Positions 30,587 to 38,457 of a stretch of DNA of 64,000 nt are shown piece by piece; the stretch's first letter is position 1, and each line of letters starts with the position of its first letter. The position numbers were made by a program, and so were the translations under genes. The stretch is taken from positions 361,171 through 425,170 of the forward strand of contig NZ_OZ060398.1 in NCBI RefSeq assembly GCF_964059085.1, written 5' to 3'. The notes under the pieces were generated by a model that had not been told where the DNA came from, searched no databases, and saw nothing but the letters and a program-made list of their open reading frames with translations. The stretch is from Buchnera aphidicola (Mindarus abietinus). Lineage in GTDB: Bacteria; Pseudomonadota; Gammaproteobacteria; Enterobacterales; Enterobacteriaceae.

Positions 30587-31682
30587 ATGTTTGAAATAAA
30601 TATTATTAAAAATAAAATCAAAAACTATGAAAAAAAAATAGATGACATACGGAGGTTTCTTTGATTATAAAGAAAAAAAAAGAACAATAAAAAAGATAAA
30701 TTTACAATTGAATGATCCTAAAATATGGAATTATCCAAAAATAATTCATAAACTTAATAAAAAAAAAATTACTTTAAAAAAAAATCTATTCAAAATAGAA
30801 AAAATTATTTTTTTAATAAAAATCATTAAAGAAAAATTTAAACTATATTTAAAAGAAAAAAAAAAGAATTTTAATGATTTACTCTTTCTATTAAATAAAT
30901 TAAAAAATATGATAAAAAAAATGGAATTTTATTCTTGTTTTTCTAATATAGAAGATAGTTATAACTGTTATCTTGACATACAAGCTGGATCTGGAGGAAT
31001 AGATGCACAAGACTGGGCTAAAATAATGCTTAGAATGTATTTAAAATGGTTAGATCAAAAAAAATTTAAAGTTAAAATTATTCATGAATCTAATAATGAA
31101 GCTTCAGGAATAAAATCAGTTACCGCTCATATTATAGGACCTTATGCTTTTGGTTGGTTAAGAACAGAAACAGGTATTCATCGATTGGTAAGAAAAAGTC
31201 CTTTTAATTCTGGAGGTAAAAGGCATACTTCTTTTGCATCAGTATTTATTTATCCTGAAATTAATGATTCAATAAATATTGAAATAAAAAACTCTGATTT
31301 AAGAATAGATGTTTATAGAGCTTCAGGCGCAGGAGGACAACACGTTAATAGAACTGAATCTGCTGTACGAATTACTCATTTGCCTACAGGTATAGTAACT
31401 CAATGTCAAAATGACCGATCACAACATAAAAATAAAGAAAGTGCTATTAAACAAATTAAATGTAAACTGTATCAATTAGAACTAAGAAAAAAAAATAAAA
31501 ATAAAAAAGATATTGAAAAAAATAAATCAGATATTGCATGGGGAAATCAAATCCGTTCTTATATATTAGATAATTCTAGAATTAAAGATTTAAGAACAAA
31601 AATAGAAACAAGAAATGTACAGAATGTATTAAATGGAGAACTAGATCAATTTATAGAAAAAAGTTTAAAACTTGGAATATAA
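30587..31682 (+). CDS. prfB: Peptide chain release factor 2, with programmed +1 frameshift
   Basis: RF2 terminates translation at UGA and UAA. The ATG at 30587 opens a 25-codon frame ([13 protein letters not shown]...) that ends at in-frame UGA 30662-30664. The rest is in the +1 frame from 30663 ([11 protein letters not shown]...) to 31682. Together they give 364 residues, against 365 in E. coli. The SPF codon-recognition tripeptide is in [15 protein letters not shown] and the GGQ catalytic motif in [15 protein letters not shown]. As in E. coli, RF2 scarcity would slow reading of its own UGA and raise the frameshift, giving autoregulation. lysS follows 10 bases after the stop codon, the E. 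coli arrangement. Confidence 0.97.
30651..30664 (+). promoter_or_regulatory. Programmed +1 frameshift site of prfB
   Basis: GGAGG (30651-30655), three bases (TTT), then CTT TGA (30659-30664). The internal Shine-Dalgarno-like element three bases before the slippery CUU and the UGA in the A site reproduce the E. coli prfB signal. The base after UGA is U here, C in E. coli. Confidence 0.93.
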
Positions 31683-31692
31683 AGGACAAAAT

Positions 31693-33213
31693 ATGAATTA
31701 TCAGAAAGATAAAAATACATTTTTAACTACAGAAGAAAATGATCAAAAAAAAATTAGAATAAAAAAATTAAATTTGCTTCGTTCTAAAGGATTTAATTTT
31801 CCTAATAAATTTAAGCCAAATATTTTAATTAAAGATATTATCTTTGCCTATAAAAATGTAGAAAGTTTAAAACTAAAAAACAAAAATATTATTGTTAAAG
31901 TTGCAGGAAGAATTATTAAACAAAGATTTATGGGAAAATCAACATTTATAATAATTCAAGAAGGAAATAATGAAATACAAATATATCTAACGAAAGAAAA
32001 AATTTTATTAAACAAATATATTAAAAAATTTAAAGATTTAGATTTAGGAGATATAATAGGAATTAAAGGAAAACTGTTTAAAACAAAAACAAAAGAATTA
32101 TCTATTTATTGTGAAAATCTTAAACTGTTAAATAAATCTTTACGTCCACTTCCAAATAAATATCATGGATTGACAGATCAACAACTACGTTATAGAAAAC
32201 GATATTTAGATTTAATTAGTAATAAAGAAATTTATACTATTTTTCAAATTCGTTCAAAAATTATGATTAATATTCGTCATTTTATGGAAAAAAACAATTT
32301 TTTAGAAGTGGAAACTCCTATATTACAAAATCTTCCTGGAGGAGCTGATGCTCGTCCATTTATAACACATCATAATACTTTAAATATGAATCTGTACCTT
32401 AGAATTGCTCCTGAACTCTATTTAAAAAAATTAATTGTAGGAGGATTTAATAGAATTTTTGAAATAAATAAAAATTTTAGAAATGAAGGAATATCTACAA
32501 GACATAGCCCTGAATTTACTATGATGGAATTATATTCCACATATGATACATATGAAGACATGATGGTCATTCTTGAAAAAATAATAAAAAAAATAATTCG
32601 CAAAACTTTTAAAAAAGAAACTATTAATTATGCTGAAAATAAAATAAATTTTAATTTACCATTCAAAAAAATTAGCATAAAAAAAGCAATTTTAGAACAT
32701 AACCCTCAAATTAAAGATACAGATTTAGAATCCTTATCAAGGATAAAAAAAATTTCAAAAAAATTAAATATAGAAATAGATAAAAATTGGAAAATTGGAA
32801 AATTTATTATTGAAATCTTTGAAAAAACCGTAGAAAAAAAAATTATTCAACCTACTTTTATTACGGAATACCCTATTGAAGTTTCATTATTAGCTAGAAA
32901 ATCAGATTTTAACAAAAATATTGCTGAAAGATTTGAATTTTTTATTGCAGGTTACGAAATAGCAAATGGTTTTTCTGAATTAAATGATTCGGAAGATCAA
33001 AAAAATAGATTTAAAGAACAAATAAAGAAAAAAAATCTAAATAAATTAGATATGTTTTTTTATGATAAAGATTATATTAATGCTTTAGAATATGGACTAC
33101 CTCCAACGGCAGGATTGGGAGTTGGAATAGATCGTTTAATAATGATTTTAACTAATCAGAATAATATTCGAGATGTAATTCTTTTCCCTATATTAAAAGA
33201 AAAAAATAAATAA
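31693..33213 (+). CDS. lysS: Lysyl-tRNA synthetase (class II)
   Basis: LysRS charges tRNA-Lys. The 506-residue protein (E. coli LysS 505) has the N-terminal OB-fold anticodon-binding domain (VAGRIIKQRFMGKSTF near residue 63, LGDIIGIKGKLFKTKTKELS). The class II core follows: RYRKRYLDLI, motif 2 FRNEGISTRHSPEFTMMELY near 260, and motif 3 GLPPTAGLGVGIDRLIM near 470. The ATG at 31693 has AAGGA 6 bases upstream and lies 10 bases after prfB; the frame is open 7 codons further but without support. It is probably cotranscribed with prfB. Confidence 0.97.
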   Translation: MNYQKDKNTFLTTEENDQKKIRIKKLNLLRSKGFNFPNKFKPNILIKDIIFAYKNVESLKLKNKNIIVKVAGRIIKQRFMGKSTFIIIQEGNNEIQIYLTKEKILLNKYIKKFKDLDLGDIIGIKGKLFKTKTKELSIYCENLKLLNKSLRPLPNKYHGLTDQQLRYRKRYLDLISNKEIYTIFQIRSKIMINIRHFMEKNNFLEVETPILQNLPGGADARPFITHHNTLNMNLYLRIAPELYLKKLIVGGFNRIFEINKNFRNEGISTRHSPEFTMMELYSTYDTYEDMMVILEKIIKKIIRKTFKKETINYAENKINFNLPFKKISIKKAILEHNPQIKDTDLESLSRIKKISKKLNIEIDKNWKIGKFIIEIFEKTVEKKIIQPTFITEYPIEVSLLARKSDFNKNIAERFEFFIAGYEIANGFSELNDSEDQKNRFKEQIKKKNLNKLDMFFYDKDYINALEYGLPPTAGLGVGIDRLIMILTNQNNIRDVILFPILKEKNK

Positions 33214-33286
33214 TTTTTATAAAAATTTATATTTTAATTAATTAAAATTAAATTTTATCTTGTATATAAAATAACCAAGGAAAATC

Positions 33287-34534
33287 ATGTTTTCGTCAAA
33301 AAAAATTTTCTTTATAAATATTCATAAAGAAAAAATACTAAAAATTATAAAATTATATAATACTCCTTTATGGATGTATAACTCTGATATTATTGAATCT
33401 AAAATAAAAAAATTAAAAGAATTTGATACTATTCGTTTTGCTCAAAAAGCTTGTTCTAATATTCATATTCTTCGATTCATGAAAGAAAAAAAAGTAAAAG
33501 TCGATGCAGTTTCAGACGGAGAAATAAAAAGAGCTTTATTCTCCGGATTCGATCCTAAGAATAATGAAATTATTTACACAGCTGATATTTTTAATATTGA
33601 TACTTTATCAACCGTAGTTAAATTTAATATTCCAGTTAATGTGGGATCAATCGATATGTTATCCCAACTTGGGAAAATATCTCCTAAACATCATATTTGG
33701 TTAAGAATAAACCCTAAATTTGGACATGGACATAGTAAAAAAACAAATACTGGTGGAGAAAATAGTAAACATGGAATTTGGGATCCAAAATTAGCAATTA
33801 AAATAATAAAAAAATATAATTTAAAATTAGTTGGACTACATATGCATATTGGATCAGGAGTAGATTATTTCCATTTAAAAAAAGTATGCGATGCTATGGT
33901 AAAATATGCTATTGATTTAAATCAAAAAATAAGTAGTATTTCAGCAGGAGGGGGATTATCCATCCCTTATCAAACTAATGAAAAATCAATAGATATTGAA
34001 CATTATTTTTCTTTATGGAACAATGCAAGAAATAAAATATCCCGATATTTAGGAAAAGATATTCATTTAGAAATTGAACCAGGACGATTTTTAGTTGGAG
34101 AATCAGGCATTCTTATTACTCAAGTTAGATCGGTTAAAAAAATGGGAACCAATAACTTTGTATTAGTAGATGCAGGATTTAATGACTTAATGCGCCCTGT
34201 TATGTATGGTAGTTATCATGAAATATCAGTAATTAGCGGAAATAAACATATTATTAATTATGAAAAAAAAATTAAAACAATAGTTGCTGGCCCTTTATGT
34301 GAATCAGGAGATGTATTTACACAATGTAAAAACGGAAATATTAAAACAAGATTATTGCCTAAAGTAGTACCAGGAGACTATTTAATTTTTCATAATACAG
34401 GAGCATATGGCGCCTCTATGTCCTCAAACTATAATAGTCGTCCATTAATTCCTGAAGTTTTATTCAAAAAAAATAGTTTTCATTTAATTAGAAGAAGACA
34501 AACTATAGAAGATTTAATTAAATTAGAAATTTAA
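33287..34534 (+). CDS. lysA: Diaminopimelate decarboxylase
   Basis: LysA decarboxylates meso-diaminopimelate to lysine, an essential amino acid for an aphid host. The 415-residue protein (E. coli 420) is a PLP-dependent fold III enzyme. RFAQKACSNIHILR near residue 51 holds the PLP lysine, GLHMHIGSG is near 185, and SAGGGLSIPY, EIEPGRFLV and AGPLCESGDVF carry cofactor and substrate residues. AAGGA precedes the ATG. The following gene is thyA; lgt, which in E. coli lies directly before thyA, is absent from the 73-base gap. Confidence 0.96.
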   Translation: MFSSKKIFFINIHKEKILKIIKLYNTPLWMYNSDIIESKIKKLKEFDTIRFAQKACSNIHILRFMKEKKVKVDAVSDGEIKRALFSGFDPKNNEIIYTADIFNIDTLSTVVKFNIPVNVGSIDMLSQLGKISPKHHIWLRINPKFGHGHSKKTNTGGENSKHGIWDPKLAIKIIKKYNLKLVGLHMHIGSGVDYFHLKKVCDAMVKYAIDLNQKISSISAGGGLSIPYQTNEKSIDIEHYFSLWNNARNKISRYLGKDIHLEIEPGRFLVGESGILITQVRSVKKMGTNNFVLVDAGFNDLMRPVMYGSYHEISVISGNKHIINYEKKIKTIVAGPLCESGDVFTQCKNGNIKTRLLPKVVPGDYLIFHNTGAYGASMSSNYNSRPLIPEVLFKKNSFHLIRRRQTIEDLIKLEI

Positions 34535-34607
34535 AAAAAATATTTAATAAAATTTAAAATTCTTAAAAAAATTTTTTAAAAAAAATAATAACTATTATAC
34601 AAAAAAA

Positions 34608-35402
34608 ATGAAAATTTACTTAAAATTAATAAAAAAAATTTTAAACTTTGGAAAAGATAAAAAAGATCGTACAGGAACAGGGACTCTTTCTCTATTCGGA
34701 TACAATATGAGAATTAATTTAAAAAATGGTTTTCCATTAATAACAACAAAATGTTGTCATATAAGATCAATAATTTATGAATTATTATGGTTTCTTAAAG
34801 GAAAAACAAATATCCAATATTTAAATAAACATAAAGTATCAATTTGGAATAAATGGGCTAATAAAGAAGGAAATTTAGGGCCTATTTATGGAAAACAATG
34901 GAGATCTTGGGAGAATAATACTGGAAAAAAAATAGATCAAATTAAAAACGTAATAAATGAAATTAGAAATAATCCTAACTCTAGAAGAATTATTGTTTCT
35001 GCATGGAACGTTGGAGATATTAGCAAAATGGCATTACCGCCTTGTCATGTGTTATTTCAATTTTATGTTTTAGGAAAAACTTTAAGTTGTCAAATTTATC
35101 AACGTTCTTGTGATGTTTTTATAGGATTGCCTTTTAATATAGCTAGTTATGCTATATTATTACATATGATCTCTCAACAATGTGATTTATTTCCAGGAGA
35201 ATTACTTTGGACAGGAGGAGACGTTCATTTGTATAAAAATCATATTTCACTAGCTAAACAGCAAATTCTTAGAAAACCTAGAAAGCTGCCTAAACTAGTC
35301 ATAAAAAATAAACCGCAATCTATCTTTGATTATAATTTTCAAAGTTTTAAAATTATTAATTACAAACCTTATCCTTCAATTAAAGCAATAGTAGCTATTT
35401 AA
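34608..35402 (+). CDS. thyA: Thymidylate synthase
   Basis: ThyA methylates dUMP to dTMP using methylenetetrahydrofolate. It has 264 residues, the same as E. coli. [16 protein letters not shown] near residue 20, [13 protein letters not shown] near 49, [12 protein letters not shown] near 90, the nucleophile cysteine in [13 protein letters not shown] near 146, [20 protein letters not shown] and the GDVHLYKNH segment are all present. No Shine-Dalgarno element is obvious. The folate product links it to fau and ygfZ in this window. Confidence 0.97.
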   Translation: MKIYLKLIKKILNFGKDKKDRTGTGTLSLFGYNMRINLKNGFPLITTKCCHIRSIIYELLWFLKGKTNIQYLNKHKVSIWNKWANKEGNLGPIYGKQWRSWENNTGKKIDQIKNVINEIRNNPNSRRIIVSAWNVGDISKMALPPCHVLFQFYVLGKTLSCQIYQRSCDVFIGLPFNIASYAILLHMISQQCDLFPGELLWTGGDVHLYKNHISLAKQQILRKPRKLPKLVIKNKPQSIFDYNFQSFKIINYKPYPSIKAIVAI

Positions 35403-35540
35403 TTATTGTAATTGAATTTACTTGTTTTAAATATAAAAAATATCTAATTAAAATTAAATAATTGAGATATAATAAAAAATAACATAGTCTGTATAATCAA
35501 TATTTTTCAAAAAAATTTTGTTTAAAATATGTAATTAAAA

Positions 35541-36875
35541 ATGAAAAAAATATATATTAAAACTTGGGGTTGTCAGATGAATGAATATGATTCATCAATC
35601 ATCTCAAATCTTTTATTAAATCAAAAAAAGTATTTTTTAGTAAATAAACCAGAAGACGCAAATATATTAATTCTTAATACATGTTCAATTAGAGAAAAAG
35701 CAAAAGAAAAATTATTTCATCAACTAGGTAGATGGAAAAAACTAAAAGAAAAAAATTCAAAAATAATTATTGCTGTAGGAGGATGCGTAGCAACACAAGA
35801 GGGAGAGGAAATTTATAAAAGAGCCAATTATATTGATATTATTTTTGGTACCCAAACGATACATAGATTACCTAATATGATAGAAAAAGTAAAAAAAGAA
35901 AAAAAATTCCTTATTGATATTTCCTTTCCTACAAAAGAAAAATTTGACGCTTTATTAAAACCTAGGCATTCAAAAATATCTTCGTATATTTCAATAATAG
36001 AAGGATGTAATAAATTTTGTTCTTTTTGTATTGTTCCTTATACTCGGGGTATAGAAGTTAGTAGAAAATGCGATGATATCTTATTTGAAATTATTTCTTT
36101 AGCAAATAAAGGAATTAAAGAAATTCACTTATTAGGACAAAATGTAAATGCTTATAGAGGAAAAACGGCTTATGGTGGAATTTGTTCTTTTTCTGAATTA
36201 ATTGAACTGATATCTGAAATTGATGAAATTAAAAGAATTAGATTTACAACTAGTCATCCTGTAGAATTTACAGATGAAATTATTAATGTTTATAAAAAAG
36301 TCCCTAAATTAGTTAATTTTCTTCATTTACCGATTCAAAGTGGTTCAAATCGAATTTTAAATTTAATGAAAAGAGGGCACTCGGTTTTAGACTATAAACA
36401 AATAATTAATAAATTGCTTTTAATTAGACCTAACATGCAAATTAGTTCTGATTTCATAGTCGGATTTCCAGGAGAAACTGAATTAGATTTTCATAAAACA
36501 ATGGAATTAATTGAAGAAATTAATTTCGATATGAGTTTTAGTTTTATTTATTCTCCTAGACCTGGAACACCAGCTTCAATAATGTCGGATAAAAATGTAA
36601 GCCTACAAGAGAAAAAAAATAGATTATATCTATTACAAAAAAAAATAAGAAAACAAGCATTTAATTGGACAAAAAAAATGATGAATAGCATCCAATTGGT
36701 CTTAGTTGAAGGTGTTTCTAAAAAAAATATTACTGAATTATATGGAAAAACAGAAAACAATAGAATTGCTTATTTTCAAGGAATATCTACAATGATTGGA
36801 AAATTTGTAAAAGTAAAAATTACTCATACATTTATTCACTCAGTTAGAGGTATATTTGTAGATTATGTTAATTAA
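35541..36875 (+). CDS. miaB: tRNA-2-methylthio-N6-isopentenyladenosine synthase
   Basis: MiaB adds the methylthio group to i6A37 in tRNAs reading U-starting codons. The 444-residue protein (E. coli 474) has three cluster cysteines of the N-terminal domain ([31 protein letters not shown]) and the radical SAM motif [15 protein letters not shown] near residue 155. [12 protein letters not shown] and a C-terminal TRAM-like region follow. The shorter length reflects a trimmed C-terminus. In E. coli ybeZ follows; here only 91 bases separate miaB from ybeY, so ybeZ is absent. Confidence 0.96.
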   Translation: MKKIYIKTWGCQMNEYDSSIISNLLLNQKKYFLVNKPEDANILILNTCSIREKAKEKLFHQLGRWKKLKEKNSKIIIAVGGCVATQEGEEIYKRANYIDIIFGTQTIHRLPNMIEKVKKEKKFLIDISFPTKEKFDALLKPRHSKISSYISIIEGCNKFCSFCIVPYTRGIEVSRKCDDILFEIISLANKGIKEIHLLGQNVNAYRGKTAYGGICSFSELIELISEIDEIKRIRFTTSHPVEFTDEIINVYKKVPKLVNFLHLPIQSGSNRILNLMKRGHSVLDYKQIINKLLLIRPNMQISSDFIVGFPGETELDFHKTMELIEEINFDMSFSFIYSPRPGTPASIMSDKNVSLQEKKNRLYLLQKKIRKQAFNWTKKMMNSIQLVLVEGVSKKNITELYGKTENNRIAYFQGISTMIGKFVKVKITHTFIHSVRGIFVDYVN

Positions 36876-36966
36876 CATAATCAATATTTTGAAAACATAA
36901 AAATAAAAAAAATCAAAAAAAATTTTAAAAATAATTCTAATATGGAAAAATTCTTTTTATTATAAA

Positions 36967-37424
36967 ATGATAATAATTAATTTAGAAAATACTACTAAAA
37001 AATATGAATACAGTCCCAAAAAAATAGAATTTATTAATTGGGTAAAAAAAGTACCTCACATAAAAAAAAAAATTTTATAACAATAAGAATTGTTGATTCT
37101 CAAGAAATAAAAAAACTAAATTTTTTTTATAGAAACCAAAAAAAACCAACAAATATTCTTTCATTTCCTTATAATCTATATTTAAACTCAAATAATATCC
37201 TTTTAGGAGACTTAGTAATTTGTAGTAAAATCATAAAAAAAGAGGCCAAAAAACAAAAAAAAAATATAAAAGGACATTGGGCTCACATATTTATACACGG
37301 AGTATTGCATTTATTAGGATATAATCATATTAAAAAAAAAGAAACAAAAAAAATGGAATTATTAGAATGTACAATACTTAAAAAGTTAGGTTTTAAAAAT
37401 CCATATATAAGTAATATGATTTAA
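36967..37424 (+). CDS. ybeY: Endoribonuclease YbeY, frameshifted in a poly(A) tract
   Basis: YbeY is a zinc-dependent endoribonuclease for 16S rRNA 3' maturation and ribosome quality control. ATG 36967 begins MIIINLENTTKKYEYS, passes FINWVKKVPHIKKK and then goes out of frame in an A11 run (37062-37072). The other frame gives NFITIRIVDSQE, KPTNILSFPY and the zinc site HIFIHGVLHLLGYNH (H-x3-H-x5-H). One extra A gives 152 residues; E. coli has 155. A TTG at 37038 would otherwise be the only start for the catalytic part and removes the N-terminal strand. It lies between miaB and corC as in E. coli. Slippage rescue is favoured; sequencing undercount is possible. Confidence 0.87.
37062..37072 (+). 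repeat. A11 slippery tract in ybeY
   Basis: Eleven A residues inside the ybeY reading frame. As written, the ATG frame ends at 37078-37080. A12 or A9 joins HIKKK to NFITIRIVDS, matching the spacing of E. coli YbeY. Confidence 0.85.
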
Positions 37425-37472
37425 ATCAAAAATTTTTTTTATATATAAAAGTAAGAGATATAATAAAATTTT

Positions 37473-38348
37473 ATGAAAGATTCTTTATTAAAAAATATTA
37501 ACAAAGACAATAAAAAAGGTTTTTTTTCGATTTTATTACACCAATTATTCAATGATGAACCTAAAAATAGAGAAGAATTATTAAAATTAATACAGGAATC
37601 CAAAGAAAAAGAATTGATTGATCAAGATACCAAAAATATGTTAGAAGGTGTAATGCTTATAGCAAAAAAAACTGTTAAAGAAATTATGATTCCAAGAACT
37701 CAAATGGTTACTTTAAACTTAAATTATAAATTAAACAAATGTCTAGATATTATAATTAAATCAGCTCATTCTAGATTCCCTATTATGAGTAAAGATAAAA
37801 ATTATGTTGAAGGTTTTTTAATTGCTAAAGATTTATTATCTTTTATATATAAAGAAAAAAATTTATTTTTTATAAAAAATTTTCTTAGACCAGCTATTGT
37901 TGTGCCAGAAAGTAAACATCTTGATAAAATGCTAAAAGAATTTCAATTAAAAAGAAATCATATGGCTATAGTTATAGATGAATTTGGCATTGTATCCGGT
38001 TTAATTACTATCGAAGACATATTAGAATTAATTGTTGGAGAAATTAAAGATGAATTTGATAATATTAAAAATATTAATATTAGGCAAATAAATCAATATA
38101 CATTTTCAATTAAAGCTTTAACTCAAATTAAAGAATTTAATGAAAAATTTAATACAAATTTTTTTGATAAAGAAGTAGACACTATTGGAGGTTTAGTTAT
38201 GAAAAAAATCGGATATTTACCAAAAATCAACAAAAAAGTTTGTATTAATAATTATCAGTTTAAAATATCCACAATAGATAATAGAAAAATATTAACAATG
38301 CATGTAGAAATTCCTAAAAATTTACTTTTATCTTCTATAAAAAAATAA
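37473..38348 (+). CDS. corC: CBS-domain transporter-associated protein CorC/YbeX
   Basis: CorC has paired CBS domains and a C-terminal CorC/HlyC domain. In enterobacteria it is linked to magnesium and cobalt efflux, and YbeX also to ribosome maturation. The 291-residue protein (E. coli 292) aligns end to end: KKGFFSILLHQLFNDEPKNREELL at the N-terminus, VKEIMIPRTQMVTL opening the first CBS domain near residue 75, and HMAIVIDEFGIVSGLITIED in the second near 170. VDTIGGLVM is in the C-terminal domain. It has no membrane segment. It follows ybeY by 48 bases, the E. coli order (next is lnt there, leuS here). Confidence 0.95.
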   Translation: MKDSLLKNINKDNKKGFFSILLHQLFNDEPKNREELLKLIQESKEKELIDQDTKNMLEGVMLIAKKTVKEIMIPRTQMVTLNLNYKLNKCLDIIIKSAHSRFPIMSKDKNYVEGFLIAKDLLSFIYKEKNLFFIKNFLRPAIVVPESKHLDKMLKEFQLKRNHMAIVIDEFGIVSGLITIEDILELIVGEIKDEFDNIKNINIRQINQYTFSIKALTQIKEFNEKFNTNFFDKEVDTIGGLVMKKIGYLPKINKKVCINNYQFKISTIDNRKILTMHVEIPKNLLLSSIKK

Positions 38349-38457
38349 AATTTTATACTTACATCAGAAAATATTCATAAATAAATATTTATCTAAATTT
38401 TAAAAAAAATTCCAATAATATATTCATTAAAAACTTAAAAAAAAGATATTAAATTAA

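Noticed and set aside
37038-37424. ybeY starting at TTG 37038
   Set aside because: This start removes the conserved N-terminal strand, which is present in the other frame from ATG 36967.
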